Part shown: positions 34,816 to 43,729 of the stretch, piece by piece | Numbering within the stretch: the stretch's first letter is position 1 | How the letters are laid out: every line of letters begins with the position of its first letter | Assembly (NCBI RefSeq): GCF_016834655.1 | Contig: NZ_JAENHP010000009.1 | Coordinates: 248,001-312,000 of the forward strand | Length of the DNA stretch: 64,000 nt | Direction of reading: 5' to 3' | DNA from: Paractinoplanes ovalisporus | GTDB lineage: Bacteria; Actinomycetota; Actinomycetes; Mycobacteriales; Micromonosporaceae | Translations under genes and position numbers: made by a program | Notes under the pieces: model-generated | Told to the model about the DNA's origin: nothing | What the model saw: the letters and a program-made list of their open reading frames with translations, nothing else | Databases searched by the model: none

Positions 34816-34852
34816 GGTGGCGCCACGGTTGAGGTGAAACCGTGGCGCCACC
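34816..34852 (+). terminator. Intercistronic hairpin between dppA and dppB
   Basis: GGTGGCGCCACGGTT (34816-34830) pairs perfectly with AACCGTGGCGCCACC (34838-34852) around GAGGTGA. GCTTTCT follows. It should reduce read-through or protect the upstream mRNA, favouring excess binding protein. Confidence 0.85.
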
Positions 34853-34897
34853 GCTTTCTGATCGTCCTCGTGCCCCTCGCCCAAAAGGCTTCACCAC

Positions 34898-35824
34898 ATG
34901 TTCCGCTATATCGTGCGGCGCCTGCTCCAGATGGTCCTCACCTTCTTCGGAGCGACGTTCGTCGTCCACGCGCTGATGTTCGCGTACGTCGACGACCCCT
35001 TTCAGGCGCTGGTCGGTGACCGCCCCCTCACCGACAGCCAGCGGACGGCGCTCAACGCCCGCTACCACCTCGACGAAGGTTTCTTCGCCCAGTACTGGCA
35101 CTACCTCAAGGGCCTGCTCACCGGCGATTTCGGCCAGTCGCTGACCGGCCGCCCGATCGGCGACATGCTGGCCCAGGCCTGGCCGGTGACCATCCGGCTG
35201 GCGCTGCTGGCGATCGTCATCGCGGCCGTGATCGCCATCGGGGCCGGGGTGCTCTCCGGCATCCGGCGGGGCGGCGCGTTCGACACCGTCACCCTGGTGC
35301 TGACGCTCATCGTGCTCTCCATGCCGATCGTGGTGCTGGCCCCGCTGGCCCAGCTCATCTTCGGCATTCAGCTGGGCTGGTTCCCGCCCACCGCCGGCCG
35401 CGACGCCAACCTCTACCAGCTGCTGCTGCCCGCCCTGGTGCTGGGCAGCCTGGTGATCGCGACCGAGTTGCGGGTGACCCGCACGTCGGTCGCGGAGAAC
35501 CTGCGAGCGGACTACGTGCGTACGGCCCGGGCCAAGGGTCTGGCGCCCCGGCGCGTGATCGGCGTGCACGTGCTGCGCAACTCGCTGATCCCGGTGATCA
35601 CCCTGATCGGGGTGGACATCGGCGTGCTGATGTCGGGCGCGATCGTGACCGAGGGCGTGTTCAACATCCCCGGTGTCGGCTTCAACCTCTTCCGCGGCGT
35701 ACGCACCGAGGACGGCCCGGTCGTCGTCGGCTTCGTCAGCATCCTGGTGATCGTCTTCCTGGTGGTCAACCTGATCGTCGACCTGCTGTACGCCGCCCTC
35801 GATCCGAGGATCCGCTATGAGTGA
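34898..35824 (+). CDS. dppB: Dipeptide ABC transporter permease DppB
   Basis: 308 residues, six predicted helices, DppB/OppB type: FRYIVRRLLQMVLTFFGATFV at the N-terminus and the EAA loop RADYVRTARAKGLAPRRVIGVHVLRNSLIP before the last helices. ATG at 34898. Its stop overlaps dppC by eight bases. Confidence 0.95.
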   Translation: MFRYIVRRLLQMVLTFFGATFVVHALMFAYVDDPFQALVGDRPLTDSQRTALNARYHLDEGFFAQYWHYLKGLLTGDFGQSLTGRPIGDMLAQAWPVTIRLALLAIVIAAVIAIGAGVLSGIRRGGAFDTVTLVLTLIVLSMPIVVLAPLAQLIFGIQLGWFPPTAGRDANLYQLLLPALVLGSLVIATELRVTRTSVAENLRADYVRTARAKGLAPRRVIGVHVLRNSLIPVITLIGVDIGVLMSGAIVTEGVFNIPGVGFNLFRGVRTEDGPVVVGFVSILVIVFLVVNLIVDLLYAALDPRIRYE

Positions 35825-36728
35825 CCTCAACGCCGTGACGACGGCCGAGGCCCCCGCGACCGATGCCGGCAAGCCGCGCGGCCTGGCCGGCGACGCCTGG
35901 CTCGATCTGCGCTCCCGCAAGGTCTTCTGGATCGCCGCCGCGCTGGTCGTGGTCGTCCTGCTGATGGCGGCCTGGCCGTCGCTGTTCACCTCGGCCGACC
36001 CGGGCGACTGCCTGCTGGCGCGCAAGAACGCCGGAGCCTCCGGCGGGGCGATCTTCGGGTACGACTTCCAGGGCTGCGACGTCTATGCCAAGACCGTGTA
36101 CGGGGCCCGCGACTCCGTCGTCGTCGCCATCGCGGCCACCCTGATCGCCGGCGTGATCGGCCTGTTCGTCGGGCTCGCGGCCGGCTATGCCGGAGGCTGG
36201 ATCGACGCCCTGCTGTCCCGCTTCATCGACGTGATGCTCGGCGTGCCGTTCCTGCTCGGCGCGATCGTGCTGGCCAAGCGCCTGTCGTCCGACCCGGAGA
36301 GCAACGGGGTGGTCGCCGTCATCCTCACGCTCGGGGTGCTGGGCTGGACGGCGGCCGCCCGCGTGATGCGGTCGGCCGTGATCTCGGCGAAGAACCAGGA
36401 CTACGTCGCCGCGGCCCGGATGCTCGGCGCGGGCCCGGGCCGGCTGATGTTCCGGCACATCCTGCCCAACTCGATCAGCCCGTTCATCGTGGTGCTGACG
36501 ATCCTGCTCGGCGTCAACATCGCCGGCGAGGCCACGCTGTCCTACCTCGGTGTCGGGCTCAAGGGCGACGCCGTGAGCTGGGGTCTGGCCATCGCCGAGA
36601 CCGGCCCTTACGCGCGTACCGCGGCCGCCCCGCTGGTGTGGCCGTCCGTGTTCCTGGCGGCCACCGTGCTCGCCTTCATCATGCTCGGCGACGCCGTCCG
36701 CGACGCCTTCGACCCGAAACTGCGGTGA
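35817..36728 (+). CDS. dppC: Dipeptide ABC transporter permease DppC
   Basis: 303 residues. A hydrophilic N-terminus is followed by a first helix (FWIAAALVVVVLLMAAWPSLF) and the inner-membrane core, with EAA loop NQDYVAAARMLGAGPGRLMFRHILPNSISP. It has the extracellular segment between helices 1 and 2 typical of DppC/OppC. ATG start within the end of dppB. Confidence 0.95.
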   Translation: MSDLNAVTTAEAPATDAGKPRGLAGDAWLDLRSRKVFWIAAALVVVVLLMAAWPSLFTSADPGDCLLARKNAGASGGAIFGYDFQGCDVYAKTVYGARDSVVVAIAATLIAGVIGLFVGLAAGYAGGWIDALLSRFIDVMLGVPFLLGAIVLAKRLSSDPESNGVVAVILTLGVLGWTAAARVMRSAVISAKNQDYVAAARMLGAGPGRLMFRHILPNSISPFIVVLTILLGVNIAGEATLSYLGVGLKGDAVSWGLAIAETGPYARTAAAPLVWPSVFLAATVLAFIMLGDAVRDAFDPKLR

Positions 36729-36735
36729 GGCGCCG

Positions 36736-37764
36736 ATGACCGACATCACGGCTCAGATGGACGCTGTTCCCGGCATCGACCCACGGGCGCCGTTGCTCGA
36801 CGTCCGCGACCTCCGGGTGGAATTCCGTACGAGGGAAGGGGTGGCCCGCGCGGTCAACGGCGTCACCCTGCGGCTGCACCCGGGCGAGACACTCGCCGTG
36901 CTCGGCGAGTCGGGCTGCGGCAAATCGGTGACGGCCCAGGCGATCATGGGCATTCTCGACACCCCGCCCGCGCACGTGACCGGCGGCCAGGTGCTCTACC
37001 GGGGCGTCGACCTGCTGCGCTTGCCCGAGAACGACCGGCGCAAGGTGCGCGCCAACCGCATCGCGATGATCTTCCAGGACGCCCTGAGCGCCCTGAACCC
37101 GGTCTACACCGTCGGGTTCCAGCTCGGCGAGCTGTTCCGGGTGCACCGCGGCATGTCCCGGGGCGATGCCAAACGCCGCGCGGTCGAACTGCTCGACCAG
37201 GTCCGCATCCCCGACGCGAAACGGCGGGTCAACGACTACCCGCACGAGTTCTCCGGCGGCATGCGGCAGCGCGTCATGATCGCGATGGCGCTCGCGCTCG
37301 ACCCCGAGGTGCTGATCGCCGACGAGCCCACCACCGCCCTCGACGTGACCGTGCAGGCCCAGATCATGGGGCTGCTGGCCGAGCTGCAGCGCGAGCGCAA
37401 CATGGGCCTGATGCTGATCACGCACGACATGGGCGTGGTGGCCGACGTCGCCGACCGGATCGCCGTCATGTACGCCGGCCAGGTCGTCGAGGAGGCGCCG
37501 GTCTACGACATCTACGCGCGCCCGGCCCACGCCTACACCAAGGCCCTGCTCGAATCGATCCCGCGCCTCGACCTCAAGGGGCGGCAGCTGAACGTGATCC
37601 GGGGGCTGCCACCGGCCCTCACCGACATCCCGCGCGGCTGCGCCTTCCACCCCCGATGCGCGTACGCCCGGGAGATCTGCGGCATCGAACCGCCACCGGC
37701 CTATCAGATCGCGCCGCAGCGGATCGCCAGCTGCCACTTCGTCCGGGAGGTCCTCGGTGTCTGA
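36736..37764 (+). CDS. dppD: Dipeptide ABC transporter ATP-binding protein DppD
   Basis: 342 residues. Walker A GESGCGKSVTAQAI, Q-loop IFQDALSALNP, signature FSGGMRQRVMIAMALA, Walker B VLIADEPTTALD and H-loop ITHDMGVVAD. The C-terminal oligopeptide-transporter extension contains GCAFHPRCAYAREICGIEPP, whose cysteines bind an iron-sulfur cluster in some homologues. Overlaps dppF by eight bases. Confidence 0.95.
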   Translation: MTDITAQMDAVPGIDPRAPLLDVRDLRVEFRTREGVARAVNGVTLRLHPGETLAVLGESGCGKSVTAQAIMGILDTPPAHVTGGQVLYRGVDLLRLPENDRRKVRANRIAMIFQDALSALNPVYTVGFQLGELFRVHRGMSRGDAKRRAVELLDQVRIPDAKRRVNDYPHEFSGGMRQRVMIAMALALDPEVLIADEPTTALDVTVQAQIMGLLAELQRERNMGLMLITHDMGVVADVADRIAVMYAGQVVEEAPVYDIYARPAHAYTKALLESIPRLDLKGRQLNVIRGLPPALTDIPRGCAFHPRCAYAREICGIEPPPAYQIAPQRIASCHFVREVLGV

Positions 37765-38740
37765 CGTCGTGCTCGAGACCCGCGGGCTGGTCAAACACTT
37801 CAAGACCCGGGCCGGGGCCGTGCGGGCGGTCGACGGGGTCGACCTGCAACTGCGCCGGGGCGAGACCCTCGGCGTCGTCGGGGAGTCCGGTTGCGGCAAG
37901 TCGACGCTGGCCAAGCTGCTCGTCGGGCTGGAGAAGCCGTCCGGCGGCGAGATCCGGGTGCGCGGCGACAACATGGCCCGGCTGCGAGGCAGCAGCCTGC
38001 GCCGGGCGCGCCGCAACATCCAGATGGTCATGCAGGACCCGTACACGTCGCTCAACCCGCGCATGACGGTCGGCGACATCATCGGTGAGCCGTACGACAT
38101 CCACCCCGACGCCGTGCCGCAGCACGGCAAGCAGCGGGCCGTGCAGGAACTGCTCGACCTGGTCGGGCTCAACCCCGACCACATCAACCGCTACCCGCAC
38201 CAGTTCTCCGGCGGCCAGCGCCAGCGCATCGGCATCGCCCGCGCCCTCGCCCTGCGCCCCGAGATCATCGTCTGCGACGAGCCGGTGTCGGCCCTCGACG
38301 TGTCGATCCAGGCTCAGGTGATCAACCTGCTGGAGGGCCTGCAGCGCCGGCTCGGCCTCTCCTACGTCTTCATCGCCCACGACCTGTCGGTGGTGCGCCA
38401 CATCTCCGACCGGGTCGCCGTGATGTATCTCGGAAAGATCGTCGAGTACGGCAACCAGGTGGCGATCTATGACCAGCCCACCCACCCCTACACGCAGGCG
38501 CTGCTCTCGGCCGTACCCGTCCCCGACCCGCGCCTGCGCGGCCGCCGCGACCACATCATGCTCTCCGGCGACGTGCCGTCACCGGCCGATCCGCCGTCGG
38601 GGTGCCGCTTCCGCACGCGCTGCTGGAAGGCCCAGCCCGGCTGCGCCGAACACGAGCCTCTGCTGCAGATCCGCGAGCGCTCACCGCACCCGAGCGCCTG
38701 CCACTTCGCCGAGATCCGCGACGTCATGCGCCGCTTCTGA
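37757..38740 (+). CDS. dppF: Dipeptide ABC transporter ATP-binding protein DppF
   Basis: 327 residues. Walker A GESGCGKSTLAKLL, Q-loop VMQDPYTSLNPRMTVG, signature FSGGQRQRIGIARAL, Walker B IIVCDEPVSALD and H-loop IAHDLSVVRHI. C-terminal GCRFRTRCWKAQPGCAEHEP cysteine-rich extension. GTG start at 37757 inside dppD; last gene of the operon. It converges with chorismate mutase, 27 bp apart. Confidence 0.95.
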   Translation: MSDVVLETRGLVKHFKTRAGAVRAVDGVDLQLRRGETLGVVGESGCGKSTLAKLLVGLEKPSGGEIRVRGDNMARLRGSSLRRARRNIQMVMQDPYTSLNPRMTVGDIIGEPYDIHPDAVPQHGKQRAVQELLDLVGLNPDHINRYPHQFSGGQRQRIGIARALALRPEIIVCDEPVSALDVSIQAQVINLLEGLQRRLGLSYVFIAHDLSVVRHISDRVAVMYLGKIVEYGNQVAIYDQPTHPYTQALLSAVPVPDPRLRGRRDHIMLSGDVPSPADPPSGCRFRTRCWKAQPGCAEHEPLLQIRERSPHPSACHFAEIRDVMRRF

Positions 38741-38767
38741 CGCCCTGGAGGGCCGTGACGCGACGCC

Positions 38768-39058
38768 TCAGAGAGGACCGCGGCCGGCTCGGAGGATCAT
38801 CAGGGCGACCTGGGCTCCGTCGGGACCCATGGCCTGGCGGAAACGCTCGACGATCTCGCGCTCGCGGGAGAGGACCAGGCGGGTGCCGCCGCTGGCCATG
38901 CGGGTCTTGCCGACCGTCTGGGAGAGGCGGGCCCGCTCCTGCCAGAGGTCGATGATCTGCTGATCGATCTCGTCGATCCGTTCGCGCATGGCGCGGATCT
39001 CGTCGGCGGCCAGCGGCTCGCCCGCGCCGGTGTTCTGGTCCATCAGATCGGCGGTCAT
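38768..39058 (-). CDS. Chorismate mutase, AroQ type II
   Basis: 96-residue all-helical enzyme turning chorismate into prephenate for Phe/Tyr synthesis. IRAMRERIDEIDQQIIDLWQERARLSQTVGKTRMASGGTRL carries the catalytic Arg, Lys and Arg of the AroQ helix, followed by LSREREIVERF. No signal peptide is seen, so it is the cytoplasmic form. Its position beside pcrA matches Rv0948c in M. tuberculosis (recalled). Alternative in-frame start at the Met six codons in. Confidence 0.93.
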   Translation of the reverse strand: MTADLMDQNTGAGEPLAADEIRAMRERIDEIDQQIIDLWQERARLSQTVGKTRMASGGTRLVLSREREIVERFRQAMGPDGAQVALMILRAGRGPL

Positions 39059-39105
39059 GTCGTGCTCCTCGGGTGCTTGCGCCCCGGTCGACCCGGCCCG
39101 GGCAG

Positions 39106-39141
39106 CATCAAGCCCCGGGCGGTGAAGCCCGGGGCTCGATG
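39106..39141 (-). promoter_or_regulatory. Strong hairpin in the leader of the chorismate mutase gene
   Basis: AGCCCCGGGC (39111-39120), loop GGTGAA, GCCCGGGGCT (39127-39136), extended by CATC/GATG with one mismatch. It lies about 50 bp upstream of the start codon on the minus strand. Without a T-tail it is more likely a leader structure than a terminator. No anti-terminator pairing or leader peptide with Phe/Tyr codons was found. Confidence 0.5.
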
Positions 39142-39286
39142 TAGGTCTGTCGTTCAGACGCCTACGGCAGCCGGACTCCCGGTGCCATAAAAAAATCGCG
39201 TCTGCTGGATCACGGAGCCGAGTATGCCCCCGTCACGAGCGGCTCCGCAAGGAAACCGCCCGATCCGTGGGACGACAGCACCGACG

Positions 39287-41146
39287 TCAGGCGACGGTGG
39301 TGATGCGGTTGGCCGGGCCGGGCGCGACCGGCTCGCCGGCGCCCAGGTAGGCCACCAGCGCGTCGACGTCGAAGCCCGGAGCCGTCGTACGGCCGGTGCC
39401 CGCGGTCAGAGACGTGAAGCCGTCGCCGCCGTTGGCCAGGAAGTCGTTCGTCGTCACCTTGTAGGAGGCGGCCGGGTCGATCGGCGTCCCGTTCAGGGCC
39501 AGGTTCGAGATCTTGGAGCCGAGGGCGGCCGAGGCGCTCCACGTGTACGTGAAGCCGTTCGACACCTGCAGGATCTTGGTCGTGGTCTGGCCGTTGAAGC
39601 CGGCGAACTGCTGCTCCAGCACCGCCTTGATCTGCGCGCCGGTGAAGGTCTGGGTGACCACGAGGTTGTTGAAGGGCTGAACCGTGAAGGCTTCCCCGTA
39701 CGTCACCTCGCCGTTCGCTTCCCCGCCGGAGGAGGCCTCGGCGTCGAAGTCGGCCCGGATGCCGCCCGGGTTCATCAGCGCGATCTGGGCGCCGTCGCCG
39801 GTCGTGCGGGCCAGCTGGGCGTCGGCGATCACGTCACCGAGCGGCGTCTCCCCGGCCGGCGTCGCGGTGCGGGTGATGTCGGCGGTGATGCGGCCCACCA
39901 CCCGGTTGGCGATCGGGGCCACCGCCGTACGGTATTTGTCGGCGATCTTCTTGGCCCCCGCGTCGACCGTGGCCGGGTTCTTGAGGTAGACCCCGTTGGC
40001 GTCGCGCTGCCAGCCGCCGTTGCCGTCCGGCACGCCGTTCTCGACGATCACGTTCTTCGCGGTGACCTGGGCGAACCGGCCCGTGCGGCAGTCGACCGAC
40101 CAGTCGATGTCGGTGATCAGCTGGCCGTTGGTGCCGGCGCTGGTGACCACCGCGGTGCCGCCCTTGGTGGGCAGCTTGCACGTGTAGAACCGGTGGGTGT
40201 GACCCGAGACGACCAGACCGAACTCGGGGTTGAGGCCGGCCACGATCGGCACGATCGGGCCGCTGAAGCCGGTGCAGTCCGATACGCCCGGGGTCGGCGT
40301 GGCCGTGGCCTGCGAGCCGCCCTCGTGCACGAGCAGCACCTGGGCCTTCACACCGAACAGCTTGAGCAGGTTGCCCCACTTGTTGGCGGTCTCGACCTCG
40401 TCGGTGAAGTGCACGTTCTTGATGCCGGCGGGGTTGACGATGCCGGGGGTGCCCTCGAGCGTCATGCCGACGAAGCCGACCGGGACACCGTTGATCAGCT
40501 TGATGTCGATGGGCGGCAGGATCGGCAGCTTGGTGCGGTTGTCGATCGTGTTGGCGGCCAGATAGGTGAACTTGGCGCCCTTGAAGCCGTCGCCGTCCTG
40601 GCAGCCGTCGGTCGGGTGGCAGCCGCCGCGCTGCAGGCGGATCAGCTCGTCGACACCCTCGTCGAACTCGTGGTTGCCGACCGAGCTCACCTGCAGCCCG
40701 ATCTGGTTCATCAGCTCGATGGTCGGCTCGTCGTGGAACGCGGCGCTGACCAGCGGGGTCGCCCCGACGAGGTCGCCGGCGCCCACCGTGACGGTCTGGC
40801 GGCCCTCGGCCTTGGCCTCGGCGCGCAGCTTCTTGAGGTATGTGGCGAGGTATTCCACCCCGCCCGCGGGCGTCGAGGTGCCGGAGGCGTTGACCACCGC
40901 GCCGCTCCCGCTCGGCGGGTCGATCGCGCCGTGGAAGTCGTTGTAGCTCAGGAACTGGCCCTTGACGGTGGCGCCCTGGGGCAGCCCGGCGTTCACGCTG
41001 ACGGGCTGGAACTCGGGCGGTGGCGCGGCGGCCGCGGGCGTGTCGGCGGCGGGGGCCAGGGGCAGCGCCGCGACGACGGCCAGGGCCAGGGCCGGGGCCG
41101 CGAGGTGGCGCAGCCCGGCCCGGCCGCGAAGACGGGGACGGTCCAT
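39287..41146 (-). CDS. Secreted 5'-nucleotidase / bifunctional metallophosphatase
   Basis: 619 residues. Signal region LRHLAAPALALAVVAALPLAP. The N-terminal metallophosphatase domain shows FLSYNDFHGAI (normally DxHG; here NDFHG), VGAGDLVGATPLVSA, SVGNHEFDEG and VVSGHTHRFYTC, the metal ligands of the UshA family. The C-terminal substrate domain contains ALMNPGGIRADFD and VQPFNNLVVTQTFTGAQI. No LPXTG or C-terminal helix, so it is presumably released. It supplies nucleosides and phosphate from extracellular nucleotides. ATG at 41144-41146. Confidence 0.93.
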   Translation of the reverse strand: MDRPRLRGRAGLRHLAAPALALAVVAALPLAPAADTPAAAAPPPEFQPVSVNAGLPQGATVKGQFLSYNDFHGAIDPPSGSGAVVNASGTSTPAGGVEYLATYLKKLRAEAKAEGRQTVTVGAGDLVGATPLVSAAFHDEPTIELMNQIGLQVSSVGNHEFDEGVDELIRLQRGGCHPTDGCQDGDGFKGAKFTYLAANTIDNRTKLPILPPIDIKLINGVPVGFVGMTLEGTPGIVNPAGIKNVHFTDEVETANKWGNLLKLFGVKAQVLLVHEGGSQATATPTPGVSDCTGFSGPIVPIVAGLNPEFGLVVSGHTHRFYTCKLPTKGGTAVVTSAGTNGQLITDIDWSVDCRTGRFAQVTAKNVIVENGVPDGNGGWQRDANGVYLKNPATVDAGAKKIADKYRTAVAPIANRVVGRITADITRTATPAGETPLGDVIADAQLARTTGDGAQIALMNPGGIRADFDAEASSGGEANGEVTYGEAFTVQPFNNLVVTQTFTGAQIKAVLEQQFAGFNGQTTTKILQVSNGFTYTWSASAALGSKISNLALNGTPIDPAASYKVTTNDFLANGGDGFTSLTAGTGRTTAPGFDVDALVAYLGAGEPVAPGPANRITTVA

Positions 41147-41235
41147 TTTGTTCGGTCTCCCAGTCGGACGAAGGATCGACGATGGTCAGGCAACTCCGAC
41201 AGCCTCGTGTATCGAAGCTGGTGAGCGCTACTACC

Positions 41236-41244
41236 TGTGGATAA
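41236..41244 (-). promoter_or_regulatory. DnaA box upstream of pcrA
   Basis: TGTGGATAA, the exact complement of the DnaA box TTATCCACA, 70 bp upstream of the pcrA start. The sequence is clear; DnaA control is not established. Confidence 0.5.
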
Positions 41245-41314
41245 ACAAGTCGCATCGATGGCACACGGCGAGGGCGAATTCTTGTCGGGGGGTCGGCATA
41301 GACTTCACCCCGCG

Positions 41315-43729
41315 ATGCGACCTTCTTCTGAAACCCCCGACGGCGCCCTGTTCGCCATGCCCGCCACCCGCGCTCCCGAGCAGGCCCGGCCCAAACGCGG
41401 GCTCGACCCGGAGTCCCTGCTCACGGGGCTCAACGGGCCCCAGCGTGACGCCGTCACCCACGCCGGTTCGCCGCTGCTCATCGTGGCCGGCGCCGGCTCC
41501 GGCAAGACCCGGGTGCTGACCCATCGCATCGCCTATCTGCTCGCCGAGCGCGACGTCCACCCCGGCCAGATCATCGCGATCACGTTCACCAACAAGGCCG
41601 CCGGTGAGATGAAGGAGCGGGTGGCCCAGCTCGTCGGCCCGCGCGCCCGGCTCATGTGGGTGTCGACGTTCCACTCGGCGTGCGTGCGCATCCTGCGCGC
41701 CGAACACGAGCACGCCGGCCTCAAGAGCTCGTTCTCGATCTACGACGCCGACGACTCGCGCCGTCTCATGACGCTGGTGATCCGCGAGCTCGACCTCGAC
41801 CCCAAGCGCTACTCGGCGCGCGGCCTGACGGCCCAGGTGTCCAACCTGAAGAACGAGCTGGTCGAGCCCGAGGAGTTCAAGGAGAAGGCCAAGGGGCCGG
41901 CCGAGCGGGCGGTCGCCGAGGCCTACGAGCTCTATCAGCGCCGCCTCCGGGAGGCGCACGCGCTCGACTTCGACGACATCATCATGACCACGGTCCACCT
42001 GTTCCAGTCGCATCCCCACGTCGCCGAGACCTATCGTCGCCGCTTCCGCCACGTGATGGTCGACGAATACCAGGACACCAACCACGCGCAGTACATGCTG
42101 GTGAAAGAGCTGGTGGGTGAGAAGGGTGGGGAGGTCGAACCCGCTGAGCTGTGCGTGGTGGGTGACGCCGACCAGTCGATCTACGCGTTCCGCGGCGCCA
42201 CGATCCGCAACATCCTCGAGTTCGAGCGCGACTACCCCGACGCCCGCACGATCCTGCTCGAGCAGAACTACCGCTCCACCCAGACCATCCTGTCGGCGGC
42301 CAACGCGGTGATCGACCGCAACACGTCGCGCAAGCCCAAGCGGCTCTGGAGCGACCAGGGCGCCGGCGAGCAGATCGTGGGTTATGTCGCCGACACCGAA
42401 CACGCCGAGGCCGACTGGGTCGCCCGCGAGATCGACCGCCTGGGTGACCGCGAGGGCGTGCGCCCCGGTGACGTGGCCGTGTTCTACCGCACCAACGCGC
42501 AGTCCCGTGTCTTCGAAGAGGTGTTCATCCGGGTCGGCCTGCCCTACAAGGTGGTCGGCGGCGTCCGGTTCTACGAGCGCAAAGAGGTCCGCGACGCGCT
42601 GGCCTACCTGCGGGCCGTCGTGAACGACGACGACACGGTGAGCATCCGTCGTGTGCTCAACACGCCCAAGCGCGGCATCGGCGACCGGGCCGAGGCCTGC
42701 GTCGAGGCGCTGAGCTCGCGCGACCGCATCTCGTTCGGCCAGGCCCTGCGCCACGCGAAGGACGCCCCCGGCATCGCCGCCCGCTCGGCCAACAGCATCG
42801 CCGACTTCGTGCAGCTGCTCGACGACCTGCGCGAGGCCGCGCAGAGCTCACCGCCCGAAGAGGTGCTGGAGCTGGCGTTGCAGCGTTCCGGCCTGCTCTC
42901 CGAGCTGGAAGAGAGCCTCGACCCGCAAGACCAGGGCCGCGTCGAGAACCTGCAGGAACTGGTGAGCGTCGCCCGCGAATACACCGAACGGGTCGAGGCC
43001 CAGGCCGACGAGGACGACGAGGCGCCCGCCGCCACCCTGGCCGGTTTCCTCGAGCAGGTCGCGCTCGTGGCCGACGCCGACCAGCTGCCCGACGACGACC
43101 CCGACCACCAGGGCGTGGTCACGCTGATGACGCTGCACACGGCCAAGGGCCTGGAGTTCCCGGTCGTCTTCCTGACCGGCCTCGAAGACGGCGTCTTCCC
43201 GCACACCCGCGCGCTCGGCGACAACAACGAGCTCGAAGAGGAACGCCGGCTGGCCTACGTGGGCATCACCCGCGCGCGGCAGCGGCTCTATCTTTCCCGC
43301 GCGGTCACCCGGGGCGCGTGGGGCCAGCCGCAATACAACCCGCCGTCCCGCTTCACCGACGAGCTGCCGCCCGAGCTGATCCGCTGGGAGCGCACGGCCG
43401 GCAACTACACCTCATGGTCGGGCACGGGCGGCGGCGTGGGTGGTCGCGGCGGGGGAGACCGTTTCCGCGGCGGGGGTTTCGCGGGCGGCACCCCCAAGGC
43501 CCAGCAGCTGGCGAGCCGCCTCGGCATCGACGCCAGCCGGTTGTCGACGGCCAGCGAGCTGCCCCAGACGCCCAAGGTGTCGGCCGGCGACCGGGTCAAC
43601 CACCAGCGTTACGGCCTGGGCCGCGTGGTCACCGTCGAGGGCCAGGGCCCCGGCGCGCGCGCCCAGATCGACTTCGGCGACCAGGTGATGTGGCTGATCC
43701 TGCGCCACGCCCCGATCGAGAAGATCTAG
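41315..43729 (+). CDS. pcrA: ATP-dependent DNA helicase PcrA/UvrD
   Basis: 804-residue superfamily 1A 3'-5' helicase for repair and replication-fork clearing. Motifs in order: LNGPQRDAVTH (Q), IVAGAGSGKTRVLTHRI (I), ITFTNKAAGEMKERV (Ia), VDEYQDTNHAQY (II), VVGDADQSIYAFRGA (III), EQNYRST (IV), VTLMTLHTAKGLEFPVVFL (V) and EERRLAYVGITRARQRLYL (VI). A Gly-rich linker leads to a C-terminal Tudor-like segment (VSAGDRVNHQRYGLGRVVTVEGQG) that in PcrA contacts RNA polymerase. ATG 41315 is the likely start; an upstream GTG frame to 41237 adds nothing conserved. The stop overlaps the converging M23 gene's stop. Confidence 0.96.
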   Translation: MRPSSETPDGALFAMPATRAPEQARPKRGLDPESLLTGLNGPQRDAVTHAGSPLLIVAGAGSGKTRVLTHRIAYLLAERDVHPGQIIAITFTNKAAGEMKERVAQLVGPRARLMWVSTFHSACVRILRAEHEHAGLKSSFSIYDADDSRRLMTLVIRELDLDPKRYSARGLTAQVSNLKNELVEPEEFKEKAKGPAERAVAEAYELYQRRLREAHALDFDDIIMTTVHLFQSHPHVAETYRRRFRHVMVDEYQDTNHAQYMLVKELVGEKGGEVEPAELCVVGDADQSIYAFRGATIRNILEFERDYPDARTILLEQNYRSTQTILSAANAVIDRNTSRKPKRLWSDQGAGEQIVGYVADTEHAEADWVAREIDRLGDREGVRPGDVAVFYRTNAQSRVFEEVFIRVGLPYKVVGGVRFYERKEVRDALAYLRAVVNDDDTVSIRRVLNTPKRGIGDRAEACVEALSSRDRISFGQALRHAKDAPGIAARSANSIADFVQLLDDLREAAQSSPPEEVLELALQRSGLLSELEESLDPQDQGRVENLQELVSVAREYTERVEAQADEDDEAPAATLAGFLEQVALVADADQLPDDDPDHQGVVTLMTLHTAKGLEFPVVFLTGLEDGVFPHTRALGDNNELEEERRLAYVGITRARQRLYLSRAVTRGAWGQPQYNPPSRFTDELPPELIRWERTAGNYTSWSGTGGGVGGRGGGDRFRGGGFAGGTPKAQQLASRLGIDASRLSTASELPQTPKVSAGDRVNHQRYGLGRVVTVEGQGPGARAQIDFGDQVMWLILRHAPIEKI

